Assembly (NCBI GenBank): GCA_024349245.1
Contig: JALDNG010000040.1
Span: forward strand, 682,001-746,000
DNA: 64,000 bases
Reading direction: 5' to 3'
DNA from: Neodontobutis hainanensis
Lineage: Eukaryota; Chordata; Actinopteri; Gobiiformes; Odontobutidae
Positions within the stretch are counted from its first letter, which is position 1; every line of letters starts with the position of its first letter. The notes under the pieces are model-generated. The model was given only the letters and a program-made list of their open reading frames with translations, made no database searches and had not been told where the DNA came from. The position numbers were made by a program, and so were the translations under genes. Shown here in pieces: positions 49,101 through 60,800 of the stretch.

Positions 49101-51479
49101 GAGTACTCATCGATACTAGCTTAGATTAAACAGATTTCAGAGCTAGGTTGAATTTTTAGTGCGTTTAATCAGGGAATTGTTTTTGATAAGACAAACTTTA
49201 AGTCTTGGGACACTGTAAAATAGGCAGTCTTCAGAGTTTGGTTTAATTTTATAATTCGTTTTTGGCGTTAAATATGTCCAAACAGTGAGTATCTAAGAAT
49301 CGAGTACTGGTGTTGGTGTCTGGACAACCCTCGTAAAAGTGAAAATGAAGTTTACAAAAGGCTCATTGTTAGGATGGCAACTTTTAGTCACTGCCAAAGT
49401 GGCTGGTACATTAGACAAATTCTTATTAGATTTATATTACTGGAAAACCCCAAACTACAAATTTCAAATCTCTTATTCACACCAGAAAAAAGCTCGACGA
49501 CGGCAGGATAGTCACTTCAGTGCAAATTTTCTGCATGTGCATTTTGCAACAAAATGTGATTTATCTTTATACAAAAAACAATAGTAAAAGCATGTTTGTG
49601 TCACTTGGCTCAAAGTTGGCTCAAGATGCGACACTTTGTTTGTTCCTTTAGAAATAGCCCTCAATGGAAAGACGTACAGACGATACGGTGTAACAACAAA
49701 TGTATGAGTATCAACATTATGGCAACGGACGCTTTGGCAAAGAGTGGCATTGTTCTTTTGTGAGTTTTTGAGATAATTTCCTGGGCTTAAACAGGCGAGG
49801 CTGTGACAGAGGTTCAGTGTTCGGCTGTCAGGACACTCCGGCCCCTTCAGACCGTGCATTTGAATCGGTTTGGATGTGACCAGTTCAAACACCAAAGTCC
49901 ACATTAGATTTGTTTACTCATTTCAACTTTATATGTAATACCAGGCTGGCTTAAATTGACCGACAGTGCTTTTCAGGTGGTTTACTTCCACTAACTTTAT
50001 GGTATTGATAACTTGACTGAAAACAATCACCACAGAGTCTTGTCCAATCAGAGAAATGCAATGTTGTATAATGGTAGGTGATTGTAAGTTAGTCCAAATC
50101 AAGTCCAGTCAATTTGAAAAAAGTCATACAAAAATGTATTTCTTGTTGTTTGACTTAGTAGTTACTATAAAACAAGTTAGTGACATTCAGGAAGCATTTA
50201 GACAACTTATCATTTTGCATTGAAGACTGGCCACATCGAATCTAGTCACTCCGTCTGGATTTTATTGCCAGGTCTGAAGGAAGCCTCTGATTCAGTGCAA
50301 ACGTTTGTTTTAAACAAATTCATTTATTTGCATAATGTCCCTCAGTGCTGCTCCATCACTAACAAACCGAATCCTAATGAAAAAGCTCTTATTTTAGATA
50401 CAAGGCTAAAATAAACCCTGTTGTCCTCGTTTCGACAGCAATGGAAGCCAAAACTTTCAGAAACTCAAATTTATGATTACAAATACAATCTCAGAACAGT
50501 ACCGTGCTTTCATCTTGTCACTGCTCAGCCCCGACTTTGAGTGTGAACAATGCATATGAAGAGCTTAAAACCCATGAAAACAACTAACTGCTATTAACAA
50601 CAGATTACCATAAAAGCCTCGGTGTCACAGAGAAGAAGAAAACCAACTGAAAAATACAAAGTCATCCCGAACCGAGCGGAAAATTAGGGCAACACACTTG
50701 AGACTCTCACTTTGATTGGACAGTTGTGGATAGCGAAACAAACGAGGAGGAGGCGCTCTGAGCGGTCGACTGAAACAACTGCAGGTAATAAAACAAAACA
50801 CCTGTCCTCCACTGAACGCTCCCAGATGCCCGTGAGAGGCCGACGGTAACCCAGAGAGGACAAATAGCACCAGTATGAAATAAAGCTAGTTCTGCAGCAA
50901 ATTCTTCTCCCTCTCTCCGAAAGGAGTCCTTCTGCCCCAATATTCTGCTCTTTTTCTTTTCTGAACAAGAGTGCAAGGCTACCAGCCGATTTAATAACAC
51001 TATTTCAGTTTTCATCAGGCATCGTTAAATAAAAATTTTAAAAGTTGTTATAAAATATACTGGCAATATCCTACAACTTGAGTTTTTCTAAAAATTATTT
51101 TGCATATCATTACTACGTAAAAGGTACACTTAAGCGTATATTGAGATTTTTGGCCCAGATTTCTGGTTTGTCTTGCTGTGGTGGAGGCTACAAGAGGCAT
51201 TTAACCCCCACCTAAAACATAAATCGTGAGCTCACGCTTTCCTTGTACGCGATTTAACTCGTACAGTGCATTGGGGTTCTATTTCTACTTAACAGGTTGT
51301 ATAATTTCATGTCTGGGTGAAACTATAGGGCTTTTCGGGTTAATGTGTTCCTGTCTAATACTAATGCTTGTGTCATCTGTCATATTTCTCTAATTTTTCT
51401 TCTTGCTCTTGTTCTTCTTGCTGGTTTTAATTTAAATATGGCACAAGTAACTCTGGTATTATTTAACAGTGCCTGATGA

Positions 51480-51846
51480 CAATAGAAAAGTTCAAAAGCT
51501 TTATTTTTAATCAAGCACCTCTCAAAATGTGTACATCTTACTCATTTCTTCTATCATCTAAACATAAACTCATAGAAAAAGACGCAGTTGTTTCAAACGA
51601 CTATCGTCAGCCAAAAAGGGCGTCCTCCTCGTCGTATCCCATCATCCCTCCTCCATCCTCTAACACTTTCTTCCGACATGTTTTCGGTGTCTTGTCTGTC
51701 GACCTCGGTTCCGTCATTCCCCTCCATCCGTCCAGCCGCTCTCTCCATCCATCTCTGGCCTGTGTGTGTTTTCTTCCTTCCTTTCTTCCGCTGTTTGTTT
51801 GTTTATTTGTCGCTTTTGGCACTCTGCTTCCCTCCTCCTCACTGGA
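51480..51846 (-). other. picalm: picalm proximal 3' UTR and poly(A) signal
   Basis: After the TAA at 51849-51847 no further frame is supported. The first AATAAA on the minus strand is at 51505-51500, about 340 nt past the stop. Other AATAAA motifs occur far downstream (for example near 45400), so a longer UTR reaching into the apparent intergenic region is possible. Confidence 0.4.
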
Positions 51847-54800
51847 TTACATAAACTGCATCTGAACAGAAAAGACAGGGAAGAGGAGACTGGTTTAGAG
51901 CTGTTTTGTGCATGTTGGAGTGTGTTATTACCGAGATCCTCCCGGTATTGTGTGGTATTTTGGTGATTAAGAGTGTTGTGTGTCACCTGGGCTCCTGGGA
52001 TGGGCGCAAATGGGTTGGTGGGTCTGAGAACAGGCTGGTTGTACATCATGGGCTGAGGAGCCATCACTGGTACCCCACCCATCTGACCCATCTGGGGAGG
52101 GACCTGCAATATCAGGTATTTTGAAATAGAAAAAAAAAATAAAAGACAAAATCTGAAAGTATACAAACCACAAACTATCAACAACACCGAACTAAAATTA
52201 TTTGTATTTCTACATTTACTGTCCTATACATAGTTAATTCCCATTACAGTAAAAAAGATGCCCAATTAGAAATGTTGGATCATCATTTTGATCACAAATC
52301 CAGTTTTTACATTAGATGTGATTTCTGCAATTGATAGAATAAAGATGGGGGAAAAAAAAAAATTAAAAAATCTTACTCTTCTCTCCATGTAATTAATCTA
52401 TCAGAGCATGACTTTATAGCTTAGTCATCAGCCATATCCATTACATAGCAATTTCCACTTATTGGACCAATTGTAAGAATTTTTTTTCGAGCTTCAAATG
52501 CTATATAACTACAATAACTACGAGGGAAGGCTATAAAGGTTTTCGATAGCACTTCATATTCCAGCTCAGTAATAGCATGCTAATAGCACAGTAATGACAT
52601 GATAATAGTAATACAATTTTAATTGATGTTAATTATCACGTAATGGTAATGGAAATTACCTCAGAGCTAACCATAATTACTAGATAATTTCCCAACAACT
52701 GCACTATAATCATGATATTAATGAAACCCAACTAGTGTGGACGCAGCCTGTTGTAGAATCTATTTCACTGTTTTTTGGGTTTTTTTGTTGACGTGATGTG
52801 CTGTAGCCTCAGTAGAGACACGGGTGTAAACATCAGCCTCTCTGATCGGAGTCAGCTGTAGATCTAGTTTTAATGTGTTTTCTAATGCGTCCTATAAACT
52901 CACCATTCCATAGACAGGCACTTGAGGTGTGGTCATGGGGAAAGCCATAGGAGCTGGAGCCTGCGGCAAAAATGTGAAGGGAACATATTTTATTTTCAGT
53001 TTAAAGGCTGTGGGGGAATGTATAAGGGTTTGTCAGTTAAAGTCAGCAGGATCCCAATAATAGCAACAAGATTTTACTATGTCATCGGTCTGGTTAAATA
53101 ATTTCTAGGTGAACCTTGAAAATAACTGTTCTGAGATAAATTAGTTAAACCTTTGCAAACAAATTGCATTTTAATTGTTTTTTAGCACACCTTATTTTAA
53201 AGTGAGGATTTTAATTGTGAGTTTGACCCTCTAAGACTACTGTTAAATTGTAGGATGATTATTTAAAAAATAATAGTAAGTCCTGAGACTTGTCAAAACA
53301 CAACTTTGTGAAATTCTTGGCCTTGTCTCAGTCTCGAACAGCAAAATCTCCCAATAACACAATTGGTATTGTAGTCTATTCCAGGGATTGAATGAAAACC
53401 TCAATAGTGTTATATTCAATTAAAAAATACTGTTCAAAATATGCCTCACTCACCAAACACCTCCATGAGTCTGGACCTGGTCTAAGACTGGACTTAAACC
53501 TGCTCCTGTCTATTACAGTCTTTTGTGTACTGGTCTTAGCCTTGGCTTTGTCTCGCCTTGTATTGGTTTTGACCAGCACTTGATAGCTAAAAGTCTTTGT
53601 CTCAATAATCTCTGGTCTATGGAAAAAAACATCCTGAAATAAAAAAAAAAGATGTCATACTGCAATAATACAGGGAAATTCCTAAAATACTTTAAATTTA
53701 CAATTTCAACATATATTTCCTGAGACACTTTCCATTATACCTCAAAACTTTACTATTTCTGGAAACATGGCCCACCAAATTAAAGCTATTTCAGGACTTA
53801 TAAAAACACTAAAAGTGCTTATTCATGAGCTGTGATTTATCGACTATCGCTTCTGAAGAGCTACTAGACACTAGACTCATCACCTGTCTCTATTAGCACC
53901 TCAAATATAACAACATGTAATCCACGCCTTGTGCTATTTGAGGGAGAGGAATTGTGTTAGCGCTGATGGAGTGTGTGAACATTAGGAGCCAAACAACGCA
54001 GCATGCATCAGAGCTACTTAGCCGTATCCCACTGGGAGCGATCATTAGCACCGCTTTAAAAGGGGAGGCTCAATAGGACAGTGTTTAGCCACGGCCCGGC
54101 CTCCTCACTGCACAAATCAAATTCACCTCAGCTCGATGGGCATCAAATCCAACGTGACGGACAATTTGTTCACAGCCCCCGCACATCTGCATCCGAGCAA
54201 ATTGGTAATTTATAAACCCGGGTGTCTCTGCATGTATCGGGAAATTAGTTTGGAAAATGAGGAGAGGCAATACAGGGGCCGCCTACACAGAAGTAGGCAG
54301 TCTGTAACATATAATACCCACAGACGTCACATGGGTTATCTGCTGCCTGAGGTAATTTCAGTTTGGAGAGTTACAGGGAGAGCCAGGCAATCTGACAACT
54401 CCAATAAACAAGCCTCAGTGTGTCTCAGTGGGATACCTGCCAAGATTCAAAAGATAATACTATGGTTTTAGATGGAGTTTCTGATCATAAACTAAAAATG
54501 TGGACAAAGAGACTGAGAATTCAGTCTAAGGCATTTCCTAATTGGCGCTAGAAATCAATAAGTAATTTTCTTAGAACCACCATGTTAGCTGTAGCTACAG
54601 CTAACGCTAATTTGTGAAAAATCTTACATATCCATTTATTTTACATGCTTACTACTAGTAACAAGCATAGTTTTAGCAATGCTGACTGGATTAGACCCAT
54701 AAAACACATTAGCATAAACTATTGTTATTGTTTGTTGTAGCTAACCCCAGTGTGAATGGACCGAGAGAGTATAATAAAAATATAGGGATAAATAAAGGTT

Positions 54801-57800
54801 AATGGTAGCATTTTTTATTGTCCTAGGTTCTGATTATAGCCTAATGCTTATTTGTGAAATTATGTGACCTGCTAATTATATTAAGTTGTATAAAATAGCT
54901 ATTTGTTCAGTTGCCCACCATCTATTCCAATGTGTACTTCTGTACATATTAGCATTGTGTTAATTGTTAATTTAACACACAAAAGTATATTAGCCGAGAC
55001 ATTTATAGCATGCTAAACTACTTTAGTAAAGGTTGACCATGACCAGGATGGCAGAAAATCGAATAAAAATGTTGAGTGAAAATATGCTAATGGACAGTTT
55101 GCAAAGCATCAATGCATTGTGGATGGACTAAAAAAAATTTTTAATTGCAGTAAAATATTTTTCAAATATAAATACAGACTTTTTATATTAGATCATATTT
55201 TGAATTAGTAAGAGTTAGTAAAAGGTTACATGGAGTGTCCCCTAGTGGAAACAGGCCATAACAGTTTGAAGGACATCCACATCTGCTTCCATCTTCTCCA
55301 ATATGGTGCCCATATTTGTAAAAGCTAACATTTAAATTCCTCAAAACTCACACTGTTATCTTTTTACTTTAATCAATCGCTGTAAATACTTCCCAATGGT
55401 TAATTGACTGCAGCTGATACAGCAATACGTCCTCTTTGACGAAGTTAAGCAGCTCCAAGCAGATGATGTAGCTTTGTTTAAAACTGGCAACAGTGAAAAG
55501 ACATTTTAAAATGTGCAATAATTCTTCCAAAATCTAGTCATTTTCCATGCGGCGGAGTCATAAACCGCCTCAGCAGTCTTCTGTCAATGATGGATGGTAT
55601 TAATCAATGCTATACATTGGTGTGTTTAGGCCTTTTTCACAGTCAAAAAAAAACTACAGTGTTATTATCTGTAATTGCCACTTGTGCAACAATACTTTAA
55701 TCAATGCTTTCAACAAACAATCTGCAGAAACAGCTGAGTCTTATAAGAGGGGTTTAAAGACTATTTAAAAAGGCGTATGGGAAAGGAAGTGGTTCTCAGG
55801 GAAAAAAAAATACAACATTTGGTTTGAGCCAGGTGAGTGTGGACGGAGCTAATCAATGTGATTGAACGGGTGTCTGCTCTTAGATCCAGTCTCAGAGGAG
55901 CAGCCTGTGAAAGTTGATCATAACCATTGATCATGATGGTGTCTCTCAAAGGACCTCTAACACAAACCTGGCTGGAGCTTAAACTGAGAAATGGTTCACA
56001 AAATTACTTTAGAGCTCATTTAGAAACTTAGAAGGCTTAGAGCTTGTAACATTAGTCAGTTAAACTAAGATAATGGTGAACACAAGTGGTCAATAAACCA
56101 TTAGCCAAAAAAAACAACAATAAAAAAACAGAAAGAAAGAAAAGAGTCAAATCAACCATTATATGTTCGGTTAGTTGAGTACATTCTGAACCAGTTCCTT
56201 CAATCTTTTAGAAATGATTGCTAGACAAGTACACTGTGAGGGATCATTCTGAGAGACTTTGATTATTTGTCACCCCGTAAAGTTGGCAAAGGCCTACCAT
56301 TAGCCATTTTAGCCTAGTTGCTAATGCTAATACACTGACAAAGGATATTATTTTCCTAATGAGTACTTAAATCTTGTTGATGTCAAAACGCTCAGGAAAT
56401 TTATGATAAAAAAGACAATAATCCCATTTACATTTACATATTTATTGTTACATACAGCTTTTATGTAGCACTAAATTTCACAAAATTCACTATCTTTCAG
56501 CAATATTCTTTCACTTTAGTAGCACTAAATAAGAACTTTTGGTACATTTTAGTGTTGCATGAAACTTTTATGAAAGATAACTATGCAATTATTTGTTTTA
56601 CCTCTTAATACACGTCCTTTGTAAACCTTATTGGAGGAACCAGGTTGAAGTATATGAGCTACTCTGCTCCATTACTGCTTTGGTTAATTCTAAAATTCAA
56701 TGAATGCTGCAAAAAAATAAAATGACAAAAAATTTGCCAAATTGTACCTTACATCTCCTTCTACTTATCATTTAATTAAAGACTAGACTGAGCTTCAATT
56801 AGCATCTGTACCAAATGTCCATCTCCCCCCTCCCCAAAGACAGTGATGTTGCTTTTGAAAAAACTCCAAGAGCATGTTGTGGTTTAATCATTTATCGTGC
56901 ATCTTGTCTGCTGTCTCTTCTCGCCCATCTGTCTTCGAGCGCAGCTGTACGCCATCATACCTTTCAATCACCCGTTTCACTCTATCTGCATTTCTGACAT
57001 ACAATCTGTCCTTGTTAGTAGACACTTTCCCGTCTTAAGCACGTCTCGCTCCGTCTGAACCATCCCCCCTGCCTTTCTGCTGTCGGTGAATTCATGTCTT
57101 GTCTGTATTCTCCACCGTCTTTCACGCTGCGTTTTATCAAGTCGGCGCTGAACTCTGGCTATTCCCTTTGCAATCTCTTTCAAAGAGCCACTTTCTTCTT
57201 TCGATGAATCGTTTTTCTAACCCTGAATGAACTCGTACAGTTAAGCGAAGGTTAAATATGTAATGGGTGTTTGTGAATTTCTGGGCTGGCATTCAAAGGA
57301 TGAAGGAGGTGAATTCAAAGCTGCCTTTGGGTGGGCCTCTTTAAATGGGGGGGGGGGGGGGTATAGTAATGTGTAAGGGGGGTGCCTACATACTCAGTAC
57401 ACAGCTGCTTCCAATATCTCATAGACTCTTAATTCTACAATCGTTTTAGCCCTGGTTTAGTCATTAGATGCTTTTTGTTGATAGTTTAAACATGCCTCTA
57501 GTTATCATTAATACATTTTTTGGACAAATTATGGATAAAATAAACAATAAAGAATAGAATTGGTTAGATTGGCTCCAGAGCTATACAAAAAAAAATTGAT
57601 CTGGATCTTTATTTCTTAATATATTTTGTATTTGTGTAATATCTATGTCTACAACATGGGTAGCATTTTATCTTAACATACTAAACCTAATATTTTTTAT
57701 ACTACTTGGGGAAATGGTTTAAACCACAAATAGCATATTATTAAGGCAATCATTTGCCAAGAAAAACTGGCTTTTTGATTCCATGTACTGTTTATTATGG

Positions 57801-60800
57801 GGATTTTATAAACTTCTTAGGAACGGAAACACTTGTTCAATCACATGATCAAAAAAGGAGTGCTCCCGTTGGTTGACACCAGCTTGTGATGTGATGTTCA
57901 AGGAAGTGTAATAGCTGTGTATTTTCAGCACTGAAAATATCTTTGACAGTTCAAAAAAGAAAAACAGAGAAAGAGAGGCAACGTAAATCGCACATAAATA
58001 CAGTAAATTGAATCACATTACGTTTAACAAGGCGGACACAACGCTGAAGTCATGCTAAGCTAATGCTAAGCAAACACTAAGCGCTAAACTTTAGTTTTGT
58101 ATGTTGTATTAGTATTTTGTGGAGGTAAAAATTGTTTTATAGTTTTATATTTTAAGAAAAAGAGATGCAGGAGAGGTTCCTTGGCTGCTTTTGGGGGTGA
58201 GTTGAATCTGAGATGGGGACAGGCAATAGAACTTTAATGTACATTTCGCAGTCTTTGATAAGGAAGCACAGGTCACAAGACAATCCATAGCCTCAACGTT
58301 CATATAAATAAAGCAACTGAATAATGACTCATTTGTTAATGTTCACTACCCACTCACTGACGGCCCAAAGATGGTGTTTATGCATTAGTTGTGATTTTTG
58401 ATGCGCTTCTGTCCATTGAAAATGTCCATTGAAAATGTAATAGCTATTACATTTGCAGGAGTTTATTACATCTGTGGGTACAATCATGATATACTGCAAA
58501 TATAATAACTTTCCACAAATGTAAAAGGACATTTGTTAGTCTATCGGTGTAATGGGCACCCAATGTTTTTTTCAGCTGAGCTTTAGTGATGTAGCTAGAC
58601 ATTTTTCACTGAGGTGGTCCAGCTGAGGCACTTAGACTCAAGGTTACAGCCGTACAAACTAGTTCCAAATTAGCTCCGTCCAATATCACCCCAGCGAGAA
58701 AAGAAGGGCTCTGACAGCACTAGCAAAGGACCGCGGCGTCCCTACTCTGCCAGCAGACAAAGGAAGATGCACTGTTGATGCACTGAGAGAGGGGTAAAGG
58801 AAAAACCCACACTGCTCAGAGAAGGAGGCCTCCATTATCACCTGTCAACTATGTACAACAGTGTTTTGAAAGCTAAATCAAAACAGTTTACTCACACTTT
58901 AGTCCGCTAGAAAACCTGGTAAACTGCACTAAAATACAAGAATACAGAATATAAGCTGTTTTATTCAAGATTTACTGAGGGACGACCTACAGCCCCACAA
59001 TCCCATAAAGGCTACTCATACGCTGTTAAAATTCTGTTGGACAGGGCCCTGGTGCCACCCTTGCATAAGTGTTTCCGCTAGACCACCTCAGCCACATCAC
59101 TAAAGCTCAGCTGAAAAACATTTGGGGACCATTGCACCACTAGACAAACAATTGTCCTTATGAATGTATCCACAAATGTAAAGAGCTGGTTTATTACAAT
59201 TGAGGACACAATCATGATATACTGCAAATGTAATAGTAAAATGTATGCGAGTATTATGACTTTTGAGGGTGTAAACGGCATTTCTTGTCACAGTTCCCTT
59301 TTTTAAGCAAGTAAAATCTCTCTTTTTGTTCTAAACCATCCTGTTTGCTTGTCTTGCTAAATGTTTGCTGAAGGCAGGATTCAGTCCACTGCTGACTGTA
59401 CAGCGTCAGGACTTTTGTCTTGAAGCATATTGGAAGGAGAAGTCATTTTGTTTTGCTTTGCAGAGGGAATTTGCAGTGACATTTTATAAATCCAAGCTAC
59501 TGATTTAATCCCAAAGGACAAAGTGACTTTTAAGCTTTTGTTTGGTGTGCGGCAAATTGTCAAAGACAGGAAATAGAACAGTTTCAGAGTCTGTGAGGAT
59601 TTTTCAGTGGCACGTTCATATTATATATTATATTATATAGCACTGACATATTACATGGAAAAGGTGCAAATGTAGTTTTATTACTATGTTTAGTCTGTAT
59701 GAATGTTTTACTAAGAGACATGAGTTTAATTGACTTGTGTTTTTAACTATTTGTGAAAACATGTGTTTTTACTGCATGTGGTTAATCAACTGAGGTATGT
59801 TTTTGAATTGAGATTGAGATTCCAAATGATATAGAACACTTTCTAAAGTGTCTGCCATCTTGTTTATACTAGTAGACCTCTGAGACACTTTTCTAGGCCT
59901 ATTTAAAGTTGTAGTACAGTACACTATTGAAAGAAATAAGGAATGACTTGGTAAATCTACTAGAGATGAGCCGGATACTCATCTGAAAACGAGTATCCGG
60001 TACGGATAATGCACTTTTGCCGAGTACGAGTATTATACGAGTAAAACAAGTCAATATCTGTAATCGTGTAACCCATGTCACATGAAAAATAGTTCCTTCT
60101 CATTCGCGGATGCTGTCCGCTGGACAAAATAAGTTCCGGCGCAGGGATATTCCCAGCATCTGGTTCCTGCTGTGGCTGCAGTCTGCTAAGCGGACAAACA
60201 CTTCATAGTTATGTGAATTCTTATACTTGACATTTGACTCAGCGGTGAGTTTTATTTTACTTCTACCTTAGTACCTTTTTGGGTAATAGTAGCAAATTGG
60301 TTTGTTTTATTGAGGTTAATTGGCGACGTATTGAACAGCGTTTCTGGATATTTTAATTTATTTAAGCACTTTGAAAGTAACAGATGGATTTGATGTGAAC
60401 TTTATTATAATTGTTACGTTACTGCCTTTAATTCGGCTACCTTGTCTTAGAGACAGGTATTTTTCTTTACGGTGTTTCAATAATATGTTTGTAGCTTTTG
60501 CTAATCATTTTTGAAATTGGGTGTTGCTGAACTGAACTGGGTTATATTGATAGCTAAATGGTTAACTAAATATAACTAACTGACTTGAGATAGTAACTTG
60601 TTACCGGTAACTGTTGCTTTGAATGCTGAGTGTCTGACACTTTCTTGCTGTATTTCATAAAAAATAAAGGAATTGGTGGTAAAACTATATTATTACAAAT
60701 TAATTATCTACACACACACAAACACACACACACAGGAAATAATAAAAAGAAAAATTCACACTGATAATAAAAAAAAATAAAGTTAAAAAAAGAAAGTTAT

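Larger units (their letters stand above)
43171..51479. other. Intergenic region between melusin-like gene and picalm
   Basis: About 8 kb, AT-rich, with no exon I can support. It contains RT scraps (43770-43855), an (ATTA)n microsatellite (46093-46127), many A/T runs (for example 48963-48982), a GCTAA-rich patch (46425-46470) and several long but compositionally random frames (45533-46072 and 48683-49078). Part of it may be distal picalm 3' UTR and part the melusin-like promoter. Confidence 0.55.

Noticed and set aside
51714..52187. 157-codon frame continuing past the picalm GAQ
   Set aside because: It is readthrough of the exon 51987-52103 into intron. A donor follows GAQ and the next exon gives the expected MQFM end.
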